Assembly (NCBI RefSeq): GCF_000003815.2
Contig: NC_049991.1
Coordinates: forward strand, 9,339,765 to 9,400,848
Source: Branchiostoma floridae
Lineage: Eukaryota > Chordata > Leptocardii > Amphioxiformes > Branchiostomatidae
Reading direction: 5' to 3'
DNA: 61,084 bases
The notes beneath the pieces were generated by a model that had not been told where the DNA came from, did not search any database, and worked only from the letters and a program-made list of their open reading frames with translations. Positions 45,594 through 57,284 of the stretch are shown here, piece by piece. How positions within the stretch are numbered: position 1 is the stretch's first letter; every line of letters begins with the position of its first letter. Both the position numbers and the translations under genes were made by a program.

Positions 45594-48500
45594 TCAGCTG
45601 TCAGGTGTGGCCTGTAAAACATATAATACATGATGTTCATCAGTAACCCTTAATAGGTGGGTCATATCTGAATCTTGATGTTTAGATAAAAGATTAACAC
45701 ATCTCTCTGAGTGTGCTTTAAGGGTTTGCAGATACAGTACATTACTAAACAGATATTTCTGTTGTGATGCTTATGACGTTATGTGATGTATATAAAATCA
45801 ATCAAGCTGTACAGTAGCTAATTAGTTTAACACAATTAGTCACAAAGCAAAAAAAAGTCCTTACCACAAGTCCTTCTGTAGTGACTTAAGAGCAGAAACA
45901 TCTCTGGACTGACATGCCATCTATGGAAAATACATGTATAGGACATTTAGTTACAAATAGGAGAATGTTACTCTTGAATGAAATTGTTACAAAACTTTTA
46001 CATTTACCAATAAAATGTAAATGAGAGGAGTCAAGCATAATCAATCTGATATCAAATCTGTTATAGCTGCCAATCTTTGTTTGTCCTGTCCACAAATATA
46101 AATGCCATGAATTATAATTGTCAATGTATGAAATACTGTAAATGCATTTAAGTTCGCAGGGATTTAATTTTGCGGTAGCGGGAAAAAGTACTTTTCATGG
46201 TGGTTTTAAGTTTGCGGTAACACCATAGACTACAGTCTAATGCCATAATAGAAAAATGTTTGTGGTGGTTTTAAGTTCACGGTGAAGCGGTCACCGCGAA
46301 AACCGCGAACATTAATCCACCGCGAACATTTCTGCATTTACAGTATGTCATGACAGCATGCTTAAAAACTTTGCATTATCCACAAAATTGTGTGGAAATG
46401 GGCAAAGCAAAATCATTACTTAAGTATTGTATTGTCATGTATTAAAAACTACAAAATGACAAGAATGCTGTTACTGTTGTGCACATCTTCTTACCACTGT
46501 GGACTGCAGTAGCAAGAAGACCTCTTCACTCAGGCAGTTAACTGGAACAAAATGTCAAACACCTGGTTAGTTAATAAAGGTACTAGCTCTATCTTAACCA
46601 TAACTAGTGATACAAAAATTGTGATCTTAATGACTAGTAACTTACCATGTACAATTTATCTCTCAGAAAGTATAGGTACTTTTTGCTGTTTGCCTGTTTT
46701 TTTGCTACAACCAGCATAATTCATTAGGAAACTAAAAGGATATAAGGTTCAAAAGCCTTCTATGCACTATGCTTAAAGTCAAACTTGAACTCGTAAAAAC
46801 TTTGGGGGTTGAATTTTACGGGTGACAAAGCTTTTTGAGGCACCAGTCTAGAGGTCTACTCAACTTAAGTGTAAATTCCCTCCTGAAAACTATCTATAAT
46901 ATAATAGAAGAAGCCAGACTGACCAGGTGCTGAATCTTCAGAGTGAGACTCCCAGGCGTATCTCTCCAGCGTCTGAGCATGCTCAGGACGGATCCTCTGG
47001 GGCGTGGGCTGGGGAGGCAAGTTTGAGATAATCATCTGCTGTAAAAGGTTATACATATCTGTACATATCTAACATTTGTAAACTTAACATTTGTTTTTTT
47101 GCAATATTTGTCACACTAGCATAGTTAGTAGTAGACTTCACTTCACTTATCTTTACATTAAAAAAAATAAAGTCCAGAAGAGAAGTGTTTCAACTTTCTA
47201 CAGTTTCAAAGAACAAGCGTAAAGCCGACCTACAAAAAAAAGGGAATTGATTATGGTTAACATCATGAGGGGTCAAGCAAATTCATCCTCATCATCCTTT
47301 ATTGATTTCAACATAGCAGACATAATAGCAGCCTGAATAGCGTTGAAATTTACAGCATAAAACCGTATATATACAATAAGAAACAATATATCAAAATAGT
47401 GAACAGGAGATTTATTAGAAACATGGCAGATTTCAAGTCCATGGCAGATTTCAAGTCCACAGGCCTAGGGTTCTAGTCAGGATTTTATTTTAGCATAATA
47501 CTAATAGAGAGTTCTCCATTTGTCCTGCTTTTGAAGGACCTAGAACATGGCCTATCATTCTTCAGATGATATGTCAGTAAATCATACATGTAGGTGCAGC
47601 TGATACATGTATGTAAATAGTCATTTAGTGGTCATATGTAAATATTGATGATATATTACCTGTAAGAGCATGAGTAACAGTACTCTGGTGACCTCACATC
47701 TGGCCAGGATGTCACAAAATGCACCTGAGAGAGGTAAGACACAACAGTCTATTATCACATCTTTTATTTTAAGAGTTCACAGGAAACATTTCATTTCCTT
47801 TGTTTCTCCATATACATGTGTACCCTTTACCCAATAGCAGAGTTTTCCTGGATTTTGAATTGAAATAATACTAAATTAAATCAAATGAAGACATATCACA
47901 CCAACATGAAAAACTATCAATTCAAATATGATTGATAAAAGCAAATTTGATACAGCTTGCAATGCATTTAGTCAATACCATACCTATTGGTCTTGATGCA
48001 GGGCCACTGGCTGAGCCTGTTGGACAGAAATTGTTATCATATAGGAACAAATCTCTGATGCTGATGTTTTATCACAGATAACTTCTTGTGGCCTTAAAAC
48101 AACCTTACCATCACAACTACATTACTACTCATACAAGTTTACAATTACAAGTATCAATTGTACTGCCTACACATCTACTACAACAAGTATTTTGTACCAG
48201 GAAAAACTTTTATTTCTAAACAGCTTTTAAATTAGTACATGTTACAGTACGAGACTTGCTGTGCTTACCTCCCCTCTCCTGTGCCAGGTAAGCCATCTCT
48301 GTGAAGATGTCAGAGCCCCATCATANNNNNNNNNNNNNNNNNNNNNNNNNNNNNNNNNNNNNNNNNNNNNNNNNNNNNNNNNNNNNNNNNNNNNNNNNNN
48401 NNNNNNNNNNNNNNNNNNNNNNNNNNNNNNNNNNNNNNNNNNNNNNNNNNNNNNNNNNNNNNNNNNNNNNNNNNNNNNNNNNNNNNNNNNNNNNNNNNNN

Positions 48501-51500
48501 NNNNNNNNNNNNNNNNNNNNNNNNNNNNNNNNNNNNNNNNNNNNNNNNNNNNNNNNNNNNNNNNNNNNNNNNNNNNNNNNNNNNNNNNNNNNAAGGATTC
48601 CAGACAGTCAGGCGGGTTCTTGAAACATGGACAAAATATCGTTTATTAGTTTAGATTCATCATGACATTGTATAGTTATTGACTCAATCAGTCCATGTAT
48701 CTTTTTGTGTGTTTGTTTGGGTTGGTGTGCATTTGTGGTTATTGAACAGACAGAAAGTGAGTGGGAAGATGAGTGACAAGGCCAGACTTCCCAAGTGGCA
48801 GGATGTACAGAAAGTACAGGTCAGACATGGTAGAACTAGTCATCAATCAGACATGAGAGTCCAGGTCACAGGGTCAATCGAAGAGGTTAGGGAGGTAGTA
48901 CTGTTTTGAGTTTGTTTGTATATGTTTTCCATGTTGTATGTTTTCCATATGCTAGTCATATTCATTTTAGAGAGACAAGATAGTCTAGGATACTGTACTA
49001 ACCTGGTACTGGAGATCTGCAGCTCTCTGGTAGTATGACATGGCTTGATCTGGTTTGTTCAGACCCTAGAAGTTGAACATTTTTACAAAAACATCCAAAA
49101 TACAATGTAAGAATGAACTATATTTGGTAAACTTGCATGGACAACCCTTAAAATCTGTAAACCCTTAATTGTATGAAATTGAGATTATATTTGGTGCCAA
49201 CACATACATTTATATGTCATGTCTATGGCAATTTAAAAATTTTATTCTTGTTGTAAAGTATAATAAGAAAACGCTGTATGTAACTGTTTTTTGTGCAAAC
49301 CTATGCTGCCTTGCTATGGCAATCTTGTGCTCTGTTGTAAGGGATTGAGCTCTTCAGTTAACCTCTGTCAAATTAACTCAAAGAATTGTTGAGCTGCCAC
49401 ATGTTATGACAGAGAAGACAGATGCAAGGTACATTGTACATGTATTCACAGGTTGAATGTATTGAGAAATCCCACTAGCTCTTTTCTACAAGTGAAATGA
49501 ACAGTGGACCATTGCTCAGTCCTAAGGACTAAGTCTTTATCTGGTAGCAAGCATGTCAGCAAATGAGGATTCGAACTCACAACTTTTTGGTCCAGGTAGG
49601 CTCACTGCTGGACTATACAAGCTACCATGTGTGTACAATGTCTATCCTACATGCAATGATAATGATTGAGTACCCTAAGAGCATTTCCCAACTCCAGGCA
49701 TAGGCAGGCGGCCATGGCAGGCTGTGTCTGTTCAATGTGTACCTGGGATATGGCACAAAGACATGTCAATGTGTCAGTAACACAACTACAGACAGTATCT
49801 TCACCTATAAGGATGAGAGGTGCCACAACACATTCACATAGAATTGACGAGGCTTTCTGTGGATTTTGACAAGGTGAAAATACTTGATCCCAAAAAGGAT
49901 TACTTTCTCAGGGGAGTGAAAGAGGCAATTTACATCAGAGCCCATCAACCTTCCCTCAACTGAGACGGGGGCCGATACCGACTTCCAAGCACCTTTGACC
50001 CATTGCTGATGACCCACACTTCAGGTCTGGATGTGTGACATAGGCTTTGGGTCATTTCAACTTGACAAGGATCAGAGAACTGACCTAAATCTTGTTGGTA
50101 AGTGCATTAATTTGTGTACGGATATAAAGTTTAAAATTGTAAACATAAAGATGAGTGACAGTTAATGATTCCGGAACTGTCATAGTCAAAAGCAGACTGT
50201 TCTGTCCATTTGTAGCACCTTTCCTGAGTAACCAGTAAGTGGTTTCTGACTGGCTGTTCGTAGAGGCACCAGGTTTTCCATTACACTATGTGACTTCAGT
50301 ACATTACTGTAAATGCAATTAAGTTCACGGGATGGTGCTACTATCAACTCAAAACCATCACGAACACCATATTTACCTGCTACCCCGAAACTAAATCCCC
50401 TCAAACTTCATGAAACCCATGTACAGTTCTTGATGGAGTTACAGTATGTTTGTACGGAACTCCCCACCTTGATGGCAAAGTTGTAACAGTTCATGGCAGC
50501 GATGAGATGTTCCTCAAACCCGGGACACTTCAGCAGCTGGTTGGTGCACTCTGCCTCCAGGAACAGTCGCGCCGCTTCAACCAGCGCGTGAGCCTCTCCC
50601 GGGGAGTTCGACAGCGTCTGCTCACATCTGGAGGTGCAGGAGATTATCATAGAATTTTTAGTGCGGAAGGGGGTGCTTAAAAATACAGTCAAGAATCTGA
50701 CCAAGACTCCATCCAAAAATTGGGTCAAAAATCTAGTAAAAAAATCTGGTTAAACTTTAAAATCCTTTGCATTCAAGTTCGCGGGGATTTCATTTTACAG
50801 TAGCGGAAAAAGGACTTTCCATTGTGGTTTAAATTTCGTGGTAGCACCATGCACTGTACAGTATGTAGTCTCTTTTTGCCATGGAAAAATGTCTGCGGTG
50901 GTTTTAAGTTTGAGGTGAAGCGATCACCACGAAGAACCGTGAACATTAAACCACCGCAAAAGTTTCTGCATCTACTACAGTATATTCATCTACACCAGGA
51001 TTCATTCAAAAACTACGAAACTTCTTCCAGCATTATCTAACAATGCCTGAGAAGCTGAGATAGACTAGCCCTCTTGAGTCTTGGTAAACAGACACTGGAA
51101 GACAGTTGATATAAAGAATGTTTGAAGGTTGTGACCATTGCCTTACCTTGCCATGGCCAGGCAACAGAAACCAGCATAGTGGGGGTTGTCATGTTCTAGC
51201 AGGTCTTTAGAAAGACTTCCTGTAAAATGTATAAAGAAGACCAAAATGTTGACTGCATTGACATGATGATGTATGCACATTCGTATGAGACCACTTGATA
51301 GAACCAGTTTTTACTTAGTCATTATAAATATATAAAAATAATAATGTACATGGCTTGCTGTTTTTACATTTAATGTTAGATGTTAGTGTGTTAAGTACGT
51401 TTGATTTCCTCTTATAACTGCAGTCATGACCAGATAACCTTACTATCTTTCACCCCAGCATCTGCCTGTTACAGACTAGGTTATATGTCACTTTTTTCTA

Positions 51501-51921
51501 ACGTTGTATCCATCCATGTTTCATTTCAATCAGCTTAAAATTCGATGAACTCCTTAGCATTCAACAAGGAGCTTTAAGCTCCTTGCACTTACCGAACTGT
51601 TCGCTAGCCTCAGCAACATTGGGTTTCCGCAGGAATCGCCTGAATAACACAGACACACATGACAGATATCACAACGGTGGGGAACCATAACGGAGACGTT
51701 ATACATAAATCAGTAACTGTTATCATCCAGAGATGCAGAGCAAACCTCCTTGTGCCAAGAAATAACGTGTGTAGCTATAAAATGCAAGCAAAACGAAATC
51801 TAAAGCTGCATCGTTGTTATCTTAACATTGATAGCACATCCGTTAACGTTAAAGAGCATCCTTACTTCTTTAATTTGCTGGAAACCGCCCGGTATTTTGT
51901 GAGAAAATCGACGTCCTCCAT
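45530..51921 (-). CDS. F8A1: Huntingtin-associated protein 40 (F8A/HAP40) orthologue
   Basis: Exons in reading order: 51866-51921 (ATG 51919-51921), 51593-51639, 51147-51219, 50468-50627, 49674-49742, 49003-49065, exon(s) in the gap, 48269 to about 48325, 47984-48016, 47660-47724, 46924-47038, 46495-46541, 45865-45920, 45530-45611. The product begins MEDVDFLTKYRAVSSKLKK and RFLRKPNVAEASEQFG, has EAARLFLEAECTNQLLKCPG, RPEHAQTLERYAWE and ends WPHLTAEQNHLLHLVIQEME, all close to human HAP40. HAP40 is an all-helical TPR-like partner that stabilises huntingtin and is linked to endosome motility. Human F8A1 is a single-exon gene, so this copy shows an intron-rich form. About 25 residues are lost in the N gap, and a 1-nt frameshift lies at its edge. 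Confidence 0.9.
46128..46347. mobile_element. Miniature inverted-repeat element, complete copy
   Basis: Ends TACTGTAAATGCATTTAAGT and TGCATTTACAGTA are inverted repeats; the interior alternates GCGGTGGTTTTAAG-type segments with their complements. Lies in a HAP40 intron. Confidence 0.8.
48326..48592. other. Assembly gap (267 N) inside HAP40
   Basis: The HAP40 model lacks the segment between YYQRAADLQYQ and YDGAL, so at least one exon is hidden here. Bases just left of the gap appear to lack one G relative to the expected frame. Confidence 0.95.
50305..50415. mobile_element. Partial copy of the TACTGTAAATGCA inverted-repeat element
   Basis: Begins ACTGTAAATGCAATTAAGTT and retains decayed interior words; ends in TTCATGAAACCCATGTACAG. 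It lies next to the HAP40 exon 50468-50627, in the intron that follows it. Confidence 0.5.
50762..50984. mobile_element. Miniature inverted-repeat element, diverged copy
   Basis: TTGCATTCAAGTTCGCGGGG at one end and a TTTCTGCATCTACTACAGTA end match the family at 46128-46347. Lies in a HAP40 intron. Confidence 0.7.
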
Positions 51922-52267
51922 CTTGAGCAGTGAAGGGGTGAAAGGTTACTGTATCACTGGTGCAGGAGCGCCCTCTGGCGAAATTATGCGGGATAGGTCC
52001 GATCCACATACAACACACATATAGGTCAGTGGATCTGGATATTTAGAGGCAACAAGGTTTCATAGGATGAAGAAGTAATGGGCAGGTGTTTCCAGTGTTG
52101 GCTATGGTATTTGGTACCCTTTCTACCAGGAATCACAGTTTCTTCATAATTATAACATGTTTCATGTTGCACACTGCCCACTGTTTGCACTGCCAGACAC
52201 ATTTCACTGAATATTGTAGCCTGGTATCCAGCCGTAATATAGCTTCCGAGTCTCTTCTTCCTCTGTG

Positions 52268-52367
52268 NNNNNNNNNNNNNNNNNNNNNNNNNNNNNNNNN
52301 NNNNNNNNNNNNNNNNNNNNNNNNNNNNNNNNNNNNNNNNNNNNNNNNNNNNNNNNNNNNNNNNNNN
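52268..52367. other. Assembly gap (100 N)
   Basis: Placeholder-sized run of N just before a short plus-strand coding-like segment, so upstream exon sequence may be missing. Confidence 0.97.
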
Positions 52368-52470
52368 CATGGAACTGCTCTTGAGTTCACCACCGAGGTG
52401 CACATCATTCCGGAGACATTCCCCTTCCCAGAGTGCCACGGGGCAGACTGCAAGGGCACTCTACTCTAGA
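52368..52470 (+). CDS. Possible terminal exon of an unrecognised plus-strand gene
   Basis: From the gap edge the frame reads HGTALEFTTEVHIIPETFPF then PECHGADCKGTLL and a TAG at 52468-52470. Codon use looks coding, and an AATAAA follows at about 52541. No family recognised; upstream exons would have to lie in the gap or be unseen. It diverges from the HAP40 start 450 bp away. Confidence 0.35.
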
Positions 52471-52729
52471 CTCATCGCCATGATCTTTACAATCGTGGTT
52501 TATCTCCTGTTGCTGTCTGAATCATTTTACAAATAGTCTAATAAATATAAAGATTGTGTATGCCGTATATAATGGACGAGGCAGAAGTTGGAATGAAAGT
52601 CACAATAAACTTTTTTTTTCATCAGCTGTTTGTCGTACGGCTGGTTTCATTTTCATCTTCACTGAATGGCATATGTCTATCAAGGATTGCATATACCACT
52701 TACTCTCGCCCTCAAGACACGCTCAAAAT

Positions 52730-52880
52730 CCATATCCGGAACTCGAGATATCAAACCCGAAAGTTCCACTACAGTACCGTAACAAGCCGCTAGGGGTCAA
52801 AATCGAATTGCCGTTTCCTGGTCTCATCAAGACCTACCCACTGAACACCGATACAATCTCCATCCACACATGCAAATGCT
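52730..52880 (+). repeat. Further copy of the 20.6-21.3 kb repeat family
   Basis: Shares ACTCGAGATATC/CTCGAGTTAT, CAGTACCGTA and CCGCTAGGGG words with the elements in the first intron of the Mind bomb-like gene. Confidence 0.5.
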
Positions 52881-52899
52881 ACCCAAAATACAAACTTCT

Positions 52900-54377
52900 T
52901 GTAGAAGGTGATAATGAAAGTGGCGAAGACAGAAAAAAACATGCGACACGATACCATACCACCGATACTCCGTTGCAAATGACCAGGAATCGTTTACGCC
53001 ATCCACAGAGCTTACATCGTAAATCCCCCCATAACATATAAACATTATTACTAAGATATAACCATAGATATAAACATCGTCAACATAGCAATAGTTTTCG
53101 TCGCCATACTTTTCATGATCAGACCGTAAAGTATTATACTGAGCATGTGTCGATTTCCTTTCAATTATAGTGAAAAAAACACTACACCTCTGATTTCAAC
53201 AATTTTTTTAATAGCAATTGTTGACAAAATGAATACACCATGTATGATGAAAATAATGTATGTATGATAAAAATCTCAAAAACACACAATGAATGAAAAA
53301 TACATTAGCGTTACAACCCATCTAGATAAACAATTAACCTTAATCTACTGACAGCGGCTAACAGAGCCTAGCTATAGATTTCAGAACTATTGACATTGCC
53401 AGTACATGGTATAGAGGTAGCTTGGAGCCTTTGTACTTGAAGAATCATAGAAAGCTTTTTCTTTGCAGTCTAGGGCTAAGGCATTTGCGCTGATTATTAG
53501 ATGTTGCATTAGTATGTTAGTACGTGTGTTTGGTGGGGTTAGTCTGTTAGTGTGTGTGTGTGTGTGTGTCATTGTGTTAGTTTCAGCGCCAGCATAATAA
53601 GCATTGTGAAATTTCCAAAGGACTGATTTAAAAGGCTACAAACAACCTCTGCACAATAAACGGGCAATGTTGACATCTACTGAATTCAACCCTGTACCAC
53701 TTTTGTACAAGTGAAATGCATCAACAAAGGCTAAGTGAGAATACAAGGCATACAAACAGCACGAAACAAAACGGATAAATCAATTCAGCGTCAGCCACCC
53801 CTGTACTGGAATGGCACAATCTAATTAATACATACCAGAGGCTATTCACAAAAAAACGTCTTAACAGCACTGCATTACCAAACCTCTTTACAGGAAAGAA
53901 GACGAGACCTTGACTCAGAAATATAGTAATGACTATACCTACTTAACGCAAGTATGCTTAACTACATGTATCTAACATTATATACATGATAACTGTATAT
54001 CAAACAATTTACATTCTGTTTGCATTGATTAAGTTTCTGTGACTGTGTCGATACCAAGAAGTCTAGCATTTCTAAACAACTAAAATACTACTATCAAATA
54101 GGCTCTTCAGCCACCTGTCCTCCTTTCTGGCCTGTGCCGTTCTCTTGGTTCGGGACCCAAGAAAACGGCATGAGGCAGATTATGTAATGGTCTAGGTCCC
54201 CGACAACCACTGACCATGACATAAAACAGAAATGACAACAGATGGTGAACCAGGGAAAACCCTGTTTTGTAAAGAACAGAATTTAATTAAAGCAACTGAC
54301 CGACACAGTCACATAAACCAAATCAGCCACACACTATGCCTGTACATCACAGAAACGGACTGAAACTCGGAGCACAT
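52900..54377. other. No gene seen; includes one half of a duplicated block
   Basis: A/T-rich sequence. The part 54110-54290 is about 95% identical to 57285-57480 (GGCTCTTCAGCCACCTGTCY...). A short TG run lies at about 53548-53570. Confidence 0.55.
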
Positions 54378-55014
54378 TCACAAAATATCCTGATCCCCTA
54401 CTGGCTTAGACCTTAACAATTTCAGATCCTCTGGCAGGCCGTACACACGAGCACCGATCTTTCTGGGCGTCACCGTGGAGATGGCATGCGAAAACCTGTC
54501 GCCATGTCCCAACATTCCAGCTGCAGTTGATCCGGGCTTGATGACATCAGTAAGATCCTGGAAGCTGCTGAGTGACGTCTTCTTCCCAGCTACAAGAAAG
54601 AGAAATTATAATCAATTATGACGAGTTAAATTTCCATAATTTTGCTGTTTTCTAACCAAAACATTTTTGGAAAAAGGCAGAAGGAAGCCTTATGTCCTGC
54701 CAAGGGAAATGAGAATGCACTATGCCTATGGCGCAAAAGTGTAACGTGAACTGGTCAAATTGTTGGATACTGATCTTAACTGGTCAAAGTTAGCATAAAC
54801 CGGTTCAACATCAGTGACACTGGCCTGAATTTGTGAAAAATTGTAGTCAGGGTGAGGTTGGAGTGAGTTGTATAGTATGTACTCACAAGTGTTAACCCAG
54901 TCAACAGTCTCCTTGTCTGCTTCCTTCCTCAAAACATACACGTACAGGTTCCGACGCTGGCCAAGGGCGCAAGTATGCATCAGCTGCCTCCACACCTGAA
55001 CTGTTCGACGAGTC
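54378..55014 (-). CDS. Unrecognised gene, last two exons (54887-55014, 54378-54589)
   Basis: The first exon reads TRRTVQVWRQLMHTCALGQR then NLYVYVLRKEADKETVDWVN and ends at GTGAGT in phase 1. The second continues SGKKTSLSSFQDLTDVIKPG, GHGDRFSHAISTVTPRKIGA and RVYGLPEDLKLLR to TGA 54378-54380. Splice signals and phases agree, and the frame is open for 112 codons, so a real gene is likely. I do not recognise the family. The start is not found: upstream lie a LINE end and histone-like debris. Two damaged copies of the second exon are at 57835-57893 and 58081-58226. Confidence 0.5.
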
Positions 55015-55144
55015 CTAAAAGAAGAAGTAAAACTCTACTAAGCACTGTTCAGGTCCAAACATTGTCATTGAAACAGTAAGCTTAAATTTACCAAGTCACA
55101 AGGCCAATCATTCATTGACAAAGATGGCTATTCTATAATTGCTT

Positions 55145-55566
55145 TCACACATTTCATCATCATCATCATCATCATGGGTTACCCCCATATAACCCCGCAA
55201 GGGGCAAAGTAGGGGGGGAGCTGAGGTCCCGGGTTAGGGCGGGCAGCCCTCCTGCCTGGCGCGGAAGCTCTCAACTGTGGGAGCACTTACTACCGCGCCA
55301 GGCAGGGAATTCCACTCCGGAATTGTTCTAGGAAAATATGAGTACTTGTATGTGTCTGTTCTTGCAAAGATTGGTTTGTACCTATGTTGATGGCTGCCTC
55401 GGGTTCGCCCTTGGGTCGGAATCAGTAGGTTCTGTGTGTCTATGTTAATCTTGTTGTTAACTAACTTGTAAAAGAAGGTGAGGCGGGCGTTCCTCCTCCT
55501 TTCGGAGAGAGGACGCCACTGCAGGTCATTGAGCATTTGTGTCACGCTGCTAGTCTGCCGTTTCAA
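55145..55566 (-). mobile_element. LINE 3' end with trinucleotide tail
   Basis: Minus-strand frame 55566 to 55234 contains VTQMLNDLQWRPLSERRRNA, RLTFFYKLVNNKINID and KYSYFPRTIPEWNSLPGAV, standard for the end of L2/CR1-like LINE reverse transcriptases, followed by noncoding sequence and an ATG-type trinucleotide tail at about 55152-55175. 5'-truncated; inserted upstream of the unrecognised gene's exon. Confidence 0.85.
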
Positions 55567-55620
55567 ACATTACAACATAACACCTTGTAATGTGTCTGGG
55601 AAATACCTCCTTGGCTTGGC

Positions 55621-55680
55621 CATGGTGATGCACTGAATATATTGTCACGAAGCACCCTCAGTGACAGTGACATTTCCAAC
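55621..55680 (-). pseudogene. Histone H4-derived fragment
   Basis: On the minus strand GTGCTTCGTGACAATAT encodes VLRDNI and is preceded by GTCAC-type words matching the H4 KRHRK region, then GCATCACCA (GIT). Flanks are decayed and the frame is broken. Confidence 0.55.
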
Positions 55681-55899
55681 AAGACGCCCTGTAGAGAAAG
55701 AAAAGAAAGAGACATGCATCATTTGCATCACCAACGAACGCAAAGTTATAAGGAGCATTGTTCAGGCCATGGCCACCAAAAAGGCACACAATAAAAGTCA
55801 TATCTATCCTACAATTGATAATCTGGATTGTGTTGGCAATCCCAGAATGGTCCTTTTCATAATGCATGCTGCCAACAAGGCTAGTGCTACAGGCAGTCT

Positions 55900-56130
55900 G
55901 CTATCAAACTAATTACCTTGTCAAATGTCTGGAAAGGCTGCATGCCCATCAAGTCATCTAAACGTCATGGAATGTCTTCTGAAGAAGCTGATGAAGACTT
56001 CCAAGGAAACCCACAACAAGAGGTACCAAGACGACTTCCGCCAGGACCACTGTCTCCCCGGATGACTGTGGCGTCTGGCTGCACCTCTCTTGCCCACCTT
56101 TCCAGACGACATATTGCTGTGATATCAGTG
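55900..56130 (-). pseudogene. Weaker histone H4-like fragment
   Basis: Minus strand: ATGTCGTCTGGAAAGGTGGG then GGTGCAGCCAGACGCCACAG, recalling the H4 N-terminus (SGxGK..GGAKRH), and a shared terminal word GACATTTGACAAGG. Much less certain than the neighbouring fragments. Confidence 0.3.
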
Positions 56131-56400
56131 AAAGAAACAGATATACATCATCTGCCTCACTACCGCTGTAACAAACACAAAAGGCTCAACTCGTGTTCAT
56201 TGGCAAGTAGGAACTGGAAACACAATAAAGTACAATACCTTGTCTATGTCGGGAAAGACCCGGCCTCCTTGGCTCCCACACACAGTACAGGACAAAGTGC
56301 CTCGCGTCCTAGGAAACCAGGTGCAGCAAGTGTGTCAGTTGTGGTGAGCTAAAAATAGAAAACAAACGAACGAAAAACGAAGTGAATAAAATGCTTGGTG

Positions 56401-56460
56401 CTTGATACACCGGATGTTGTTACGAAGCACTTTCAGTAACGGTGACGCTTTACACCTACA
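56401..56460 (-). pseudogene. Histone H4-derived fragment, codons about 13-31
   Basis: Minus strand AAGCGTCACCGT, a short insertion, then AAAGTGCTTCGTAACAACAT corresponds to H4 KRHR-KVLRDNI. The insertion breaks the frame. Roughly nine in ten aligned bases agree by eye. Confidence 0.65.
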
Positions 56461-56804
56461 TTATCAAGCTCTTTTCCTCATTTTACCGCTTCCAAACAAT
56501 TCTAACAAATCGGTAGAAGAATATGGCATCTTATACAATGTAATATGCACTACCGCTGCAGCAAGTACAAAAGGCTCAAGTCCTGCTGCGCAATTGCAAG
56601 TACTTAGAAACTGGCCACCCCAAATACTACTATGTAATGTTACTACTATACAGAGTGATATTCAGGTACAAACTTAGGTACAAACATTGAAATTGAAACG
56701 GTACACTTTAACTTGCCGACACAAAGGAGCCTGAAAGTCATTCATTGACAAAGACTATTGTCCTACAGTTAAAACTGTGTGCTTCCGTATAGTACAGTAC
56801 GATA

Positions 56805-56892
56805 CCTTGTCATATGTGTGGAAAAGACTGCTTTTGGTCACGTTCGGTACCTTCCTTCACCAGTCCTTGCCTCCCTTTCCGCGTCCAGACAT
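56805..56892 (-). pseudogene. Histone H4-derived fragment, start codon region
   Basis: Minus strand from 56892: ATGTCTGGACGCGGAAAGGG, i.e. MSGRGKGGK, identical to the H4 N-terminus, then a 1-nt deletion and a TGA after DW. Out of frame the match goes on as GGTACCGAACGTGACC for GGAKRH. Clearly a broken copy. Confidence 0.75.
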
Positions 56893-57284
56893 TTCTTCTT
56901 ACGGTGCGATGATCCTCGGTTGAGAAGAAAAGACAAATTAAAAAGTTAACTATGGTAAAGACTATACCTAACACTTAATGAAAGCTTAACTACGTGTTGG
57001 GGCACGACAGGAAGTTATGATTATAATTTCATTTTTAGGTTTAACATAGAAATAAGCTAAGCGCTGATGGGTGGCAGGGTGCTGAGTGCGCTTTGACGAA
57101 ATACCAAGTAATGTTGCCGTTTGTTTTGGATTAATTTTTGAGATTAATGGCTACTTCTGTACACAATGCTTCATCTGTTTCTGCGATATACAAGCCCAAT
57201 GCATAGCTGATTCAGTTTCTGTGACTGTGTTGACGCCGAGAAGTCTAATATGTTATTAAAGGAATAAACTATATTCTAAATAAC

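Noticed and set aside
45271-45600. A 23-residue in-frame repeat (FRGGDLVTTEPPAAPGYTGD...) on the minus strand across the minisatellite
   Set aside because: It is a shifted frame. The true frame, set by the HAP40 exon, contains a TAG in the first unit, and copy two has a 1-nt deletion that breaks the alternative frame.
55918-56352. 144-codon plus-strand open frame
   Set aside because: It lies antisense over the histone-like fragments, has mixed composition and no recognised domain; taken as chance.
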